64,000 nt of DNA from Thioalkalivibrio sp. ALJ24 (GCF_000377785.1 NZ_KB898724.1:310001-374000); one strand, 5' to 3'; numbered from the stretch's first letter, positions 25,979 through 35,138 are shown. Notes: generated from the letters alone by a model not told the origin. Made by a program: numbers and translations.

Positions 25979-27825
25979 GGTTCTCTCCCCGTGCTCGCCG
26001 GCCGCGCCGCGTGGATGCGGACCTGCAGACTCGACTTGCCCTGATAATGGTTCCACTCAGGAGACCCCGCAAGTTGTATTCGGGTTCCCTCCGGCCACGG
26101 ATTCCGTGAATCGGGTTCCAGCGCATTGAACCAGACGCCGGGCAGCTCGCCGTCTGCCGTCTCCAGGCGCAGCCGCAGATGGCGTCCGTCACCCATGCGG
26201 CGCAGGCCGCGCAGAACCCCCTCCCAGACGAACACCGGGCGCGGGAAACCGCGGCCCCAGGGGGCGAGGGCGTCGATCTGCTCCAGGGTCCCGGTCGCCA
26301 GGGCACGCGGGGACGGACCCCCGCCGTCGATCTCCAGAATCGGGCCCGGGGTCCAGCCGTGCTCGCGCTGACTGTCGGCGCAGACCCGTTCCCAGGCCCG
26401 GGCCAGACGTTCGCGGTCGGCGCGGGCCAGCGTCAGGCCGCCTGCCTGCGCGTGGCCGCCGTATTTCTCCAGCAGATCGGGTTCGGCGGCGGCCATCGCG
26501 GCGAACGCATCGGCGACATGGAAGCCGGGCACCCCGCGCGCGGAGCCGGTCACCCGCCGGTCGCACTCCCACACCGGCGATACGCACAGCACCGGGAGGC
26601 CGCGGGCCTCGACCATGCGCGAGGCGATGATGCCGTGTACCCCCGGGTGGCCGTCGGGCAGCCAAAGGCACAGACCCGAGACCCCGCGGCCGGCGGCCCG
26701 GGCGGCCTCCTCGCGCGCACGCTCGGTAAGCTCGCGCTCGATGCGGCGCCGGTTCTCGTTTTCCTCGTCCAGAGCGGTCCACCAGTGCTCGGCCTGCGCT
26801 TCGTCCTCCGCCAGCAGGAAGCGGACCCCGGCCATCGCCTCGTCCAGCCGACCGCGGGCGTTGATGCGCGGGCCCAGGCCGAAGGCCAGGTCGGATTCGT
26901 CCAGCGGGCGCTCCCCGCCGGTGAGCCGCCGCGCCGCAACCCGCCAGCAGGGACGCGCGTCATCGGCGTTCATCCGCCGCAGGCCCTGATGCACCACCAC
27001 CCGGTTGTTGAGGCTGTCGCCCAGCGTCACGCAGTCCGCCACGGTGCCCATGGCTACCTCGGCCAGCAGGTCGATCAGCAGCGCCCGCCCGGCGGCATCC
27101 TCGCGTCCGGTGTCCTGCTGGCGCAGGCGGTGGACGCGCATCAGCAGCAGCCAGGCCACCATGCAGCCGGCGATCGCGGGGTCGCCATAGCGGCTGTCGC
27201 TGCGCGCCGGGCTGACGCAGGCCAGGGCCGAGGCGGGCAGGCCGTCCGCCGGGATCACGTGATGATCGGTGACGATGGTGTCGATGCCGGCGGCGCGCAG
27301 GCGGGCGATGCGCGCCTCGTCGCCGGACCCGTTGTCGGCGGTGATCACCAGCTCCGGCCGCGGCCGGGCGGCGAGGATACGGTCGGCCAGGGCATCGGAC
27401 AGGCCGTAGCCCTCGCGCAGGCGGTGGCCGATCCAGGACTGCAGACGGTCTTCCGGGTGGCCCAGTACGCGGGTCAGTCCGCGATGCAAAAGCGCGTGAC
27501 TGGTGACCCCGTCGACGTCGTGGTCGGTTTCCAGGGCCACGGTTTCGCCGGCCTCCAGCGCCCGCAGGATGCGCCGCGCCGCCGTATCCAGATCGGGCAG
27601 GGCGTCGGGGGGCGTCAGGGCGCGCAGCGGGCGTTCGACAAAGCCGGCCCGCAGGACATCCGGGTCGGTCTCGCTCACCCGGGCGGCGATCAGGCGGGCC
27701 TGCAGCGGGGGCAGTCCGGCCGCGCGTGCCGCGGTCTCCACGTCCGGGTCGGGCCGGCGCCGGATCCAGTTCGGTTCCGGCGGTGGCACAACGTGCGGAT
27801 CGGACAGGGGGTTCGTGCTGGACAT
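25975..27825 (-). CDS. recJ: Single-strand DNA exonuclease RecJ, divergent
   Basis: 616 residues from the ATG at 27825. DHH phosphoesterase motifs are present: motif I DHDVDGVTS (101-109, usually DYDADG), ADNGSGDE near 163, DHH at 187-189, the NARGR segment and the DHHA1 GGHAQAGGL region. RecJ degrades single-stranded DNA 5' to 3' in recombination and mismatch repair. An OB-like C-terminal part follows (GRGFPRPVFVWEG onwards). The tyrosine-to-histidine change in motif I and the overall divergence make it an outlying member. It is translationally coupled to the lipoprotein gene downstream. Confidence 0.87.
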   Translation of the reverse strand: MSSTNPLSDPHVVPPPEPNWIRRRPDPDVETAARAAGLPPLQARLIAARVSETDPDVLRAGFVERPLRALTPPDALPDLDTAARRILRALEAGETVALETDHDVDGVTSHALLHRGLTRVLGHPEDRLQSWIGHRLREGYGLSDALADRILAARPRPELVITADNGSGDEARIARLRAAGIDTIVTDHHVIPADGLPASALACVSPARSDSRYGDPAIAGCMVAWLLLMRVHRLRQQDTGREDAAGRALLIDLLAEVAMGTVADCVTLGDSLNNRVVVHQGLRRMNADDARPCWRVAARRLTGGERPLDESDLAFGLGPRINARGRLDEAMAGVRFLLAEDEAQAEHWWTALDEENENRRRIERELTERAREEAARAAGRGVSGLCLWLPDGHPGVHGIIASRMVEARGLPVLCVSPVWECDRRVTGSARGVPGFHVADAFAAMAAAEPDLLEKYGGHAQAGGLTLARADRERLARAWERVCADSQREHGWTPGPILEIDGGGPSPRALATGTLEQIDALAPWGRGFPRPVFVWEGVLRGLRRMGDGRHLRLRLETADGELPGVWFNALEPDSRNPWPEGTRIQLAGSPEWNHYQGKSSLQVRIHAARPASTGREP

Positions 27826-27956
27826 CTCGGGATACCGCGACCGTGGGTCGTCGGGAAACGGGCGCACAGAATAGAGGGCGCGGCGTCTGCTGCGAAGTGT
27901 CCCGCCCGTTGGCGGGGCAACGCATGCGAGGTGACGGATGGCCCGGCACCCGCGCA

Positions 27957-27986
27957 TGAAAAAGGGCCCTCCAAATGGAGGACCCT
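27957..27986 (-). terminator. Rho-independent terminator of the DsrE-like gene
   Basis: On the minus strand a hairpin with arms AGGGTCCTCC and GGAGGGCCCT (loop ATTT) is followed directly by TTTTT. It lies about 35 bases after the stop of the DsrE-like gene at 28023 and before recJ, so it would end that single-gene transcript. Confidence 0.8.
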
Positions 27987-28022
27987 CTGGCGTCTGCCCG
28001 AATTGGCCGGGCAGCGTGCGGC

Positions 28023-28454
28023 TTAGTTGGAGAAGTAGCGCACGTTCGGGTCGGCCATGTAGGCGCCGACTTCTTCCGGATCGGCCGGGGTGATGCCGTC
28101 GATCAGGTCTTCCTCGGTGTAGTCGGTGTTGGGCAGGAAGATGGCGCAGGTCTCGACCTTCGCGCCGTTGTTGATCAGGTTCATCAGCAGCTGCTGGGCG
28201 TTCCGGTCGGCGGGCTGCATGGTCGGGCCGTCAAAGTCGTCGGTCGCCATCTTGGCGGCCGGGCCGCACAGCAGCACGCGGACTTCCTGGCCCTGGCCCA
28301 TGGCCTGGTTGGCCAGAACCATCGACATGAACTGGGTATGCTCGTCGCCGGAGGTGACGCTGGCGAACATCTTCGAGGGTTCGTCGGCCTGGGCGGCGCC
28401 GGCACCGGCAAAGGTCAGGACGGCGGCGGCAGCAAGGGTCTTCATGGTACGCAT
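28023..28454 (-). CDS. Secreted DsrE-like protein
   Basis: 143 residues with a clear signal peptide (about 1-23, ending AAQADEPS). The mature part resembles the DsrE/DsrF fold: FMSMVLANQAMGQGQEVRVLLCGPAA, then a second strand-helix unit with AKVETCAIFLPN. Two cysteines (C63 and C103) could carry sulfur; C63 sits where sulfur-relay DsrE proteins often have a residue near the active site. Cytoplasmic DsrE proteins pass sulfane sulfur, but this one is predicted to be exported, so its partner would be periplasmic. It is monocistronic with its own promoter region and terminator. Confidence 0.8.
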   Translation of the reverse strand: MRTMKTLAAAAVLTFAGAGAAQADEPSKMFASVTSGDEHTQFMSMVLANQAMGQGQEVRVLLCGPAAKMATDDFDGPTMQPADRNAQQLLMNLINNGAKVETCAIFLPNTDYTEEDLIDGITPADPEEVGAYMADPNVRYFSN

Positions 28455-28492
28455 GGTACGTCTCCCGGTTGGGTGGTATGTAAGCGTTTTCG

Positions 28493-28522
28493 AATGTAGT
28501 GCAATGCTGATATGCAATGCAA
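28493..28522 (-). promoter_or_regulatory. Possible promoter of the DsrE-like gene
   Basis: Minus-strand TTGCAT and TACATT are 18 bases apart, about 40 bases before the start codon. The hexamers are imperfect, but the spot is locally AT-rich and overlaps the 8-base direct repeats. Confidence 0.3.
28500..28520. repeat. 8-base direct repeat upstream of the DsrE-like gene
   Basis: TGCAATGC occurs at 28500-28507 and again at 28513-28520, a 13-base period. Positioned between the candidate -35 and -10, it may be a regulator-binding site. No known operator was recognised. Confidence 0.45.
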
Positions 28523-28736
28523 ATCAGACTGGGTCCAGATGACGATTGGATCGCATCTTGCGGGGCCGGGGGGTCGGATGATCACGGCGCCCGGGGCATG
28601 CATACCCCGCAGTAGCGGGTCTTTCGCCGGTTTCCCCCCGTAGGTGGGGGAAGCAGACAAAAGTTCCCGGTCGGCAGCGGAACCGCAAAGCGGCGCGGGA
28701 TGTCATCCTGTATTCAGAGCGACTGGGGAGGACGTG

Positions 28737-30851
28737 ATGCAGGAACCGCTGGACAGGACGAACCGGCGCGGCGCGCGCAACCGAACAAGTGGCGTGCCGG
28801 CGCGGACCGCGATCATGGGTGCGCTGCTGCTGACGCTGCCGGCTCTGGCGGGCGCGCAGATCGAGACCGCGCCGGCCGAGGAGGGCGCCGGCCCGTGGAC
28901 CGAGGATGCGCCGCCGCTGGTGAAGCTGGAACGCTTCTTCCGCGACCCGGAATACGCCTCCGCGCGGATCTCCCCGGGCGGCGATCGTGTCGCCTTCCTG
29001 CGACCCTACGAGGGGGCGATGAACATCCATGTGGTGGCGCGGGGCGAGCCGGTCGAGCAGGCTCAGCCGGTCACCACCGAAGAGCGTTCGGTCTCGGGCT
29101 TTTTCTGGTCGCGCGACGGCGCGTACCTGCTGTATGCGCGGGACGCCGACGGTGACGAGGACTTCGAGATCCGGGCCCTGCAGGCCCCGGAGACGCCCGA
29201 CCCGGAGGCCGACGGATATCCCGACTCACGCGCACTGGCCGGAGGTGACGGGGTGCAGGCGCGGATCATCCATGTACCGCGAGAGGCGCCGGAACACCTG
29301 TTCGTGGGGCTGAACGAGCGTGACCCGCGGCTGCACGACGTCTACCGGGTCGACATCGCCAGCGGTGAGCGCGAGCGGGTGGTGAAAAACACCGCGGAGA
29401 TCGAAGGCTGGCATTTCCACGAGGGCGAGCTGCGCAAGGCGACGCGCACCACCGGTGACGGCGGGAGCGAGATCCTGCGCGTCGACGGCGAGGATGATTT
29501 CCGGCAGATCTACGCCTGCGAGTTCGGCGAGAGCTGCTCCGTGGCCGGATTTCACAAGGATGGCGCCAGGCTCTATCTGAGCACCAACGCGGGCGAGGAT
29601 CGTGATCTGAGCGAGCTGGTCCTGTTCGACCCGGATTCCGGCGAGGAGACCCGGGTGCACCGTGATCCGGAAGGTGAGGTGGATCTCGGTCGCGCGCTGT
29701 TTTCCGACGATGACCACCGCTTGCTGGCCACGCTGTACACCGGCGACCGGCAGCGGATCTACGCGCACGACGAGGAATTCGAGCAGGCGCTGGACTGGCT
29801 GCGTTCGGAGCTGGGCGACGCGGAGCTGTCGTTCTCCTCGCGGACCCGTGAAGAGGACGTGTGGACCGTGGGCGTGCAGCGTGATGTCGATCCCGGGAGT
29901 GCCTGGGTGGCCGATCTGCGCGAACGCGAACTGGAGCGCCTGTATCGCACGCGGCCCGATCTGCCCGAGGACGTGCTGGCGTACATGGAGCCGATCCGCT
30001 ACGAGGCCCGTGACGGCACCGAGATCCCGGGCTACCTGACCCTGCCCCGCGGGGCCGAGGCCGAGGATCTGCCGCTGGTGGTGTTGCCGCATGGCGGCCC
30101 GTGGGTGCGCGACACCTGGGGCTACAGCGGACAGGTGCAGTTCCTCGCCAACCGTGGTTACGCGGTGCTGCAGCCGAATTTCCGCGGTTCCTCCGGGTTT
30201 GGCAAGGCGTTTCTCAATGCCGGCAACCAGGAGTGGGGCACCGGCGTGATGCAGCATGACGTGACCGACGGGGTCAAACATCTGATCGACGAGGGCATCG
30301 CCGACCCGGACCGGGTGGCGATCTACGGCGGCTCCTACGGCGGCTACGCAACCCTGGCCGGGCTGACCTGGACCCCGGAGCTGTACGCCGCCGGGGTGTC
30401 GATGGTCGGGCCGTCCAGCCTGATCACCCTGATGGAGTCCATCCCGCCGTACTGGGAGGCCGGGATCAAGCGCATGCACGGGCGTGTGGGGGATCCGGAT
30501 GATCCGGACGACCGCGAACGCCTGAAAGAACAGTCACCGCTGTTCCACGTCGACCGCATCGAGTCGCCGCTGCTGGTCGCCCAGGGCGCGAACGATCCGC
30601 GGGTCAAGCAGGCCGAGTCGGACCAGATCGTGGCGGCGCTGCGCGACGCCGGGCATCCGGTGGAATACCTGCTGGCGCTGGACGAGGGCCACGGTTTCGT
30701 TAACGAGACCAACCGCCTGGCGTTCTTCGCCGGGCTGGAGGGCTTCCTCGCCGAGCACATCGGCGGGCGTCGCCAGGCGGAATACCCCGAGCCGGTGCAG
30801 GAACGCCTGGAGCTGCTGCGTCAGGACATCGACGAGGTCGAGGCCCCGTGA
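28737..30851 (+). CDS. S9 family (prolyl oligopeptidase-like) secreted peptidase
   Basis: 704 residues with a signal peptide ([13 protein letters not shown] near 28-40), then an acidic beta-propeller region (about 60-430) and an alpha/beta-hydrolase catalytic domain. The nucleophile is S533 in GGSYGGYA; the Asp lies in [11 protein letters not shown] and the His in DEGHGF. Such enzymes clip short peptides after Pro or small residues, or act as acylaminoacyl peptidases, here in the periplasm. ATG 28737 has GGGGAGGAC upstream. The stop overlaps the nudF GTG by four bases (GTGA). Confidence 0.9.
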   Translation: MQEPLDRTNRRGARNRTSGVPARTAIMGALLLTLPALAGAQIETAPAEEGAGPWTEDAPPLVKLERFFRDPEYASARISPGGDRVAFLRPYEGAMNIHVVARGEPVEQAQPVTTEERSVSGFFWSRDGAYLLYARDADGDEDFEIRALQAPETPDPEADGYPDSRALAGGDGVQARIIHVPREAPEHLFVGLNERDPRLHDVYRVDIASGERERVVKNTAEIEGWHFHEGELRKATRTTGDGGSEILRVDGEDDFRQIYACEFGESCSVAGFHKDGARLYLSTNAGEDRDLSELVLFDPDSGEETRVHRDPEGEVDLGRALFSDDDHRLLATLYTGDRQRIYAHDEEFEQALDWLRSELGDAELSFSSRTREEDVWTVGVQRDVDPGSAWVADLRERELERLYRTRPDLPEDVLAYMEPIRYEARDGTEIPGYLTLPRGAEAEDLPLVVLPHGGPWVRDTWGYSGQVQFLANRGYAVLQPNFRGSSGFGKAFLNAGNQEWGTGVMQHDVTDGVKHLIDEGIADPDRVAIYGGSYGGYATLAGLTWTPELYAAGVSMVGPSSLITLMESIPPYWEAGIKRMHGRVGDPDDPDDRERLKEQSPLFHVDRIESPLLVAQGANDPRVKQAESDQIVAALRDAGHPVEYLLALDEGHGFVNETNRLAFFAGLEGFLAEHIGGRRQAEYPEPVQERLELLRQDIDEVEAP

Positions 30852-31477
30852 GCGCCGGCGATGGCCGCCGCCCGGGCCTGGGGCCCGAAGATGTCGAGGT
30901 CCTCGAACGCGAGACGCTGTTCGAGGGTTTCTTCCGCATGGCGCGCTACACCCTGCGCCACCGGCTGTTCGAGGGCGGCTGGAGCCGGCAGCTGACGCGC
31001 GAGCGCTTCGAGCGCGGCCACGCGGCCGTGCTGTTGCCCTATGACCCGGTGGCCGATCGGGTGGTGCTGATCGAGCAGTTCCGGGTCGGCGCGCTGGAAA
31101 AGCCGTCCGGCCCCTGGTTGCTGGAATTTGTCGCCGGCGTGATCGAGGCGGACGAGTCACCGGAGACGGTGGTGCGCCGCGAGGCGCTCGAGGAGGCCGG
31201 GGTGACCCCGGGGCGCATCGAGTTCGTGCAGGAGGTATACGTCAGCCCCGGCGGCAATTCCGAATCGCTGCGGATCTACTGTGGCGAGGTGGACAGCCTG
31301 GGCGTGGGCGGTGTGCACGGGCTGCACGAGGAGGACGAGGACATCCGGGTGTTCACCGTGCCCTTCGACGAGGCGCTGCAGTTGATGTACGACGGCCGCA
31401 TCGACTCGGCCGGCCCGGTGATCGCCCTGCAGTGGCTGGCCCTCAACCGCGAGCGGTTGCGGCGCGTCTGGACCTGA
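30848..31477 (+). CDS. nudF: ADP-ribose pyrophosphatase (NudF type)
   Basis: 209 residues from a GTG whose GTGA overlaps the peptidase stop. The Nudix box (97-119) reads G-x5-E-x7-REALEEAG and matches the consensus. The preceding FEGGWSRQLTRERFERGHAA and VLIEQFRVGALE segments are typical of ADP-ribose or GDP-mannose hydrolases of the NudF/NudK branch. It probably cleans up ADP-ribose in the cytoplasm. Coupling to a secreted peptidase gene has no obvious functional meaning. Confidence 0.9.
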   Translation: MSAGDGRRPGLGPEDVEVLERETLFEGFFRMARYTLRHRLFEGGWSRQLTRERFERGHAAVLLPYDPVADRVVLIEQFRVGALEKPSGPWLLEFVAGVIEADESPETVVRREALEEAGVTPGRIEFVQEVYVSPGGNSESLRIYCGEVDSLGVGGVHGLHEEDEDIRVFTVPFDEALQLMYDGRIDSAGPVIALQWLALNRERLRRVWT

Positions 31478-31532
31478 GCCTCCCGTCCTGTGCGCCGCGT
31501 CGTGGGAAGGCCCCGGTTCTCTTCGGGCCGGA

Positions 31533-31562
31533 TTGACGCCGCATTGAAGGCTTCCGGATAAT
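31533..31562 (+). promoter_or_regulatory. Strong sigma-70-like promoter for the kai operon
   Basis: TTGACG at 31533-31538 and GATAAT at 31557-31562 are separated by 18 bases; each hexamer has five of six consensus bases. Transcription would start near 31569, leaving about 40 bases to the kaiB GTG at 31609. No other gene lies between, so this should drive kaiB, kaiC and the cyclase together. Confidence 0.65.
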
Positions 31563-31608
31563 CCCCGGTCAGCAACAGGGGCGAGCAACCGCCGTCCGGG
31601 GAGGGTTT

Positions 31609-31908
31609 GTGGCGCAGGAATACCTGCTCCGCCTGTACGTGACGGGGCAGACGGCCCGGTCCGCGCGGGCACTGGCCAATCTGCAGGCCATCTGTGAAGA
31701 GGAGCTCCAGGGGCGCTACCGGATCGAGGTGATCGACGTACTCGAGAACCCGGAACGCGGCGAGGACGAGCGCATCGTGGCCACCCCCACGCTGATCCGC
31801 GAACTGCCACCCCCCATCCGCCGAATCATCGGCGATCTCTCCGACCGCGACGAGGTGCTGCACGGCCTGGAACTGGTCGGGCCCGGGCAGCGGGAGCCGC
31901 TGCAATGA
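31609..31908 (+). CDS. kaiB: KaiB family protein
   Basis: 99 residues from a GTG with GGGAGGG just upstream. It has the KaiB thioredoxin-like signature: YLLRLYVTGQTARSARAL, the NLQAICEEEL helix, YRIEVIDVLENPE, and ATPTLIRELPPPIRRIIGDLSD. In cyanobacteria KaiB switches fold and binds the KaiC CI ring; non-cyanobacterial KaiB proteins work with KaiC in timing or stress responses. Its stop overlaps the kaiC ATG (ATGA), so the two are made together. No KaiA homologue is present in the window. Confidence 0.95.
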   Translation: MAQEYLLRLYVTGQTARSARALANLQAICEEELQGRYRIEVIDVLENPERGEDERIVATPTLIRELPPPIRRIIGDLSDRDEVLHGLELVGPGQREPLQ

Positions 31909-33410
31909 CAGGCGGGGATCAACCCGCTCCGGCGGGCGGTATCGACAAGCTGGTCACCGGCATCCCGGGTTTTGATGCGATCGCTCGGGGCGGCCTGCCG
32001 GCGGGGCGCACCACGCTGGTGGCGGGTACCCCGGGCAGCGCCAAGACCGTGTTCGCCGGTCAGTTCCTGGCCGCCGGCATCCGGCGGGACGATGCCCCCG
32101 GGGTGTTCGTGACCTGCGAAGAGGGGCCGGCCGACCTGCGGCGCAACTTCGGGGCCTTCGGCTGGCCGGTCGACGACTGGGAGGCTGACGGGCGCTGGGT
32201 GTTCGTCGACGTCTCGCCGGATCCCGATGAAGAGACCGTGGAGGCCGGCAGCTACGACCTCGGGGCGCTGCTGGCGCGCATCGAGCATGCGGTGGAGCGC
32301 AGCGGTGCCCGACGCCTGGCAATCGATTCGCTGGGCGCGCTGTTCGCGCGTTTCCCCGACACTCGCCAGGTGCGCCGCGACCTGTTCCGCATCGCCGCAC
32401 GGCTGAAGGCGCTGGGCGTGACGGCGATCATGACCGCGGAGCGCGAGACCGAATACGGCCCGGTTGCACGCCACGGGGTCGAGGAATTCGTCGCCGACAA
32501 CGTGGTGATCCTGCGCAACATCCTCGAGCACGAGACCCGCCGGCGCACGCTGGAGATCCTCAAGTTCCGCGGCACGCAGCACCAGAAGGGCGAATACCCG
32601 TTCACCATCCTGCCGGATGCCGGGCTGATCGCGATCCCGTTGTCGGCGATGGAACTGACCCAGCATTCCACCGACGTGCGTACCACCTCGGGCAACGAGG
32701 AGCTGGACCGCATGTGTGGCGGTGGTTTCTACCGCGACTCGATCGTGCTGGTGTCCGGCGCCACCGGCACTGGCAAGACCCTGATGGCGACGGAATTCAC
32801 CGAGGGCGGACTGGCCGCCGGCGAACGCTGCATGCTGTTCGCCTTCGAGGAAAGCCGCGAACAGCTGATGCGCAATGCGCGCGGCTGGGACGTCGATTAT
32901 GCGCCGGCGGAGGAAGCCGGAAACCTGGCGATCCGCTGCGAGTATCCCGAGGTCGCCGGGCTGGAGGACCACCTGGTCCGCATCAAGGAGGCGATCGACC
33001 GGTTCCGCCCGGACCGGGTGGCGCTGGACAGCCTGACCGCGCTGGAACGCGTGGCCACCCCGCGCGGTTTCCGCGAGTTCGTGATCAGCCTGACCTCCTT
33101 CATCAAGGAGCGCCAGATCGCGGGGCTCTTCACCGCCTCCACGCCGTCATTGATGGGGGGTGCGTCGGTGACCGAGGCGCATATCTCGACCCTGACCGAT
33201 TCCATCATCGTCCTGCGTTATGTCGAGATGCGTGGCCGCGTGCATCGCGGCCTGGCCGTGCTGAAGATGCGCGGGGCGGGACACGACGCCGGGATCCGGC
33301 GTTTCAGCATTGATCATCGCGGGATGCACATCGGCGAGCCCTTCCGGGGCGTGGAGGGCATTCTCGAAGGTCATCCGGTGCACGTGCGACAAACGGACGA
33401 AGACGCATGA
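31905..33410 (+). CDS. kaiC: KaiC family double RecA-domain ATPase/kinase
   Basis: 501 residues, slightly shorter than cyanobacterial KaiC. CI has Walker A GTPGSAKT (41-48) and the catalytic pair E72-E73. CII has Walker A GATGTGKT (285-292) and E315-E316. The autophosphorylation pair is conserved as S428-T429 in TEAHISTLTD, with T423 at the position of cyanobacterial T426. The C-terminal tail beyond the CII domain is short, so the KaiA-binding A-loop tail is probably missing. It should hexamerise and cycle through phosphorylation with KaiB. It overlaps both neighbours by ATGA. Confidence 0.95.
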   Translation: MTGGDQPAPAGGIDKLVTGIPGFDAIARGGLPAGRTTLVAGTPGSAKTVFAGQFLAAGIRRDDAPGVFVTCEEGPADLRRNFGAFGWPVDDWEADGRWVFVDVSPDPDEETVEAGSYDLGALLARIEHAVERSGARRLAIDSLGALFARFPDTRQVRRDLFRIAARLKALGVTAIMTAERETEYGPVARHGVEEFVADNVVILRNILEHETRRRTLEILKFRGTQHQKGEYPFTILPDAGLIAIPLSAMELTQHSTDVRTTSGNEELDRMCGGGFYRDSIVLVSGATGTGKTLMATEFTEGGLAAGERCMLFAFEESREQLMRNARGWDVDYAPAEEAGNLAIRCEYPEVAGLEDHLVRIKEAIDRFRPDRVALDSLTALERVATPRGFREFVISLTSFIKERQIAGLFTASTPSLMGGASVTEAHISTLTDSIIVLRYVEMRGRVHRGLAVLKMRGAGHDAGIRRFSIDHRGMHIGEPFRGVEGILEGHPVHVRQTDEDA

Positions 33411-34756
33411 CTCCCAGCATGAATATGGCAGCAATGGAATCCCCGGCCATGAGGCCGCCCCCTGCGTACTGGCTGGGGGACGGCGGCGGCGACGGGTTCG
33501 GCGGGTCGGGGCACCCGTCGGAAAATGAACTGCGGGCGATCCTCGACTCGTCCGCCGACGCCATCATCGTGGTCGACTCCCGTGGCGTGCTGCGCTACGC
33601 CAACCCCGCCGCCGACCGGCTGTTCGGGCGCGACCTGCAGGCGCTGCGCGGCACCGGTTTCGGCTTTCCCACGGCACCGGGGCGCACCGAGATCGACGTG
33701 CTGCCACCGGGCGAGAAACCGCGGGTGGCGGAGATGCACGTCACCTCGCTGACCTGGGAGCACGAGGCGGCCAGTCTGGCGATCCTGCGCGACGTGACCG
33801 AGCGCAAGGCGATGGAAGACGAGCTGCGCCTGGCCGCGCAGGTGTTCGACAACGCCTCCGAGGGGCTGCTGATCACCGATGCCGGGCAACGTGTGCTGAA
33901 GGTAAACCCTGCCTTCCTGTCCATCACCGGCTACGAGCCCGGTGAGGTATACGGGCGCCCGATGGGCGACCTGCTGGACTCCGAACTGCAGGACCCGGCG
34001 CTGCCGGGGGACATCGAGGCCGGAGTCCGCGAGGACGGCCGCTGGGAAGGCGAACTGATCAAGCGTCGCCGCGACGGCACCGCCTGCTACACCTGGACCA
34101 CGGTGATCGCGGTGCGCGACGAGGCCGAACAGCCGACTCACTTCATCGTGACCTTCGAGGACATCACCCGCTGGAAAGAGGCGGAGCGGCGCCTGGATCA
34201 CCTGGCACATGCCGATCCGCTGACCGACCTGCCCAACCGCAACGCCTTCCACCAGCACCTCGATCTGGCCCTGGGGCAGGCGAGGCGCCACGGTGACGTG
34301 GTGGCGGTCCTGTTCCTCGATCTGGATCACTTCAAGCCGGTCAACGATGCCCTTGGCCATTCGATGGGCGACGAGATCCTGCAGGCGGTCGCCCGACGCC
34401 TGCGCGAGACGGTGCGCGGGAGCGATCTGGTGGCGCGTCTGGGCGGGGACGAGTTCATCGTGCTGGTACGGGACATCCAGCGCGCTGCGGATGCGGCGGT
34501 GGTGGCGCAGAAGGTGATCGACCAGCTGAGCACGCCGTTCGAGCTTTACGGACACGAGATCCACATCGGATGCAGCGTGGGCATCGCGATGTTCCCGGAT
34601 GACGGCCGCGACGGCGACGGGCTGATCCATCGCGCCGACCAGGCCATGTACCGCGCCAAGGATCACGGCCGCGGGCTGTTTGCCTTCGCCGGTGAAGCGG
34701 AAGACCGGCCGCTGAACCTCCCGCTGCGCACGGGGCACTCCGCCGACTGCAGCTGA
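33407..34756 (+). CDS. PAS-PAS-GGDEF diguanylate cyclase (kai operon output candidate)
   Basis: 449 residues; its ATG overlaps the kaiC stop (ATGA). A Gly/Pro-rich N-terminus (1-38) leads to two PAS domains (about 40-135 and 142-258) and a GGDEF domain (265-430) with intact LGGDEF (345-350) and an RxxD inhibitory site R337-D340 five residues before it. It should make cyclic di-GMP in the cytoplasm under product inhibition. No transmembrane or EAL segment is seen. Tight coupling to kaiBC suggests it reads or is controlled by KaiC state, which is inference. Confidence 0.92.
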   Translation: MTPSMNMAAMESPAMRPPPAYWLGDGGGDGFGGSGHPSENELRAILDSSADAIIVVDSRGVLRYANPAADRLFGRDLQALRGTGFGFPTAPGRTEIDVLPPGEKPRVAEMHVTSLTWEHEAASLAILRDVTERKAMEDELRLAAQVFDNASEGLLITDAGQRVLKVNPAFLSITGYEPGEVYGRPMGDLLDSELQDPALPGDIEAGVREDGRWEGELIKRRRDGTACYTWTTVIAVRDEAEQPTHFIVTFEDITRWKEAERRLDHLAHADPLTDLPNRNAFHQHLDLALGQARRHGDVVAVLFLDLDHFKPVNDALGHSMGDEILQAVARRLRETVRGSDLVARLGGDEFIVLVRDIQRAADAAVVAQKVIDQLSTPFELYGHEIHIGCSVGIAMFPDDGRDGDGLIHRADQAMYRAKDHGRGLFAFAGEAEDRPLNLPLRTGHSADCS

Positions 34757-34776
34757 GCCCCGGGCCGAACCCGGCG

Positions 34777-34992
34777 TCAGGCCGGGCAGGACTCGTCGGG
34801 TACCGGGGGCCGGCGGTCCCCGTCTTCGCCGCGTGCCAGCGGCACGGATGTCGTCGTGCCGGCCAGGGCCGCCGCGGCTACACCGCCGGCCGCATCCGTA
34901 TCGGTGTGGGCCAGCGCCGGAGTGGTGCCGGCGACCAGCAGGCCGAGCGCGGCCGCGCCGGCAAATATGAAAGTGGTCTGGCGGTGTTGCAT
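34777..34992 (-). CDS. Small secreted protein, unknown
   Basis: 71 residues from the ATG at 34992, which has GGGAGGAACG upstream. A signal peptide (about 1-30, cleavage near ALAHTD) leaves a mature part of only about 40 residues, Ala/Thr-rich and then Asp/Pro-rich, with a single cysteine near the C-terminus. I recognise no family. It faces the kai-operon cyclase gene tail to tail; a 6-base GC hairpin (34770-34786) sits between the two stops. Confidence 0.55.
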   Translation of the reverse strand: MQHRQTTFIFAGAAALGLLVAGTTPALAHTDTDAAGGVAAAALAGTTTSVPLARGEDGDRRPPVPDESCPA

Positions 34993-35138
34993 GACGTTCC
35001 TCCCGCGTGTCCGGTAGCAAGACGGACCCTGCGAGAAGAGACGGGGATGCCGTGCCCGGCATTCCGCACGAGCGGCAGGAATGAAACGGGCCGGGCAGCG
35101 TCCCATGGGTAGCGGAAGAACCTGAGGGAATGTAGCTG

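Larger units (their letters stand above)
28455..28736. other. Intergenic region between DsrE-like and S9 peptidase genes
   Basis: 282 bases serving two divergent genes. It contains the direct repeat at 28500-28520, a possible promoter for the DsrE-like gene at 28493-28522, a short hairpin at 28605-28619 and a 7-base hairpin (TTCCCCC/GGGGGAA) at 28631-28653. No convincing promoter for the peptidase gene could be picked, and no reading frame looks real. Confidence 0.6.

Noticed and set aside
28605-28619. CCCGC/GCGGG hairpin upstream of the S9 peptidase gene as a riboswitch or terminator
   Set aside because: Five base pairs with no T-run and no recognisable conserved leader structure.
31478-33410. 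A kaiA gene or KaiA-binding tail near kaiBC
   Set aside because: No reading frame in the surrounding region resembles KaiA, and the KaiC C-terminus stops soon after the CII domain.
34770-34786. 6-base GC hairpin between the kai-operon cyclase gene and the small secreted protein gene as a two-way terminator
   Set aside because: The stem is short, overlaps the end of a coding region and lacks T-runs on both strands, so it is mentioned only as context.
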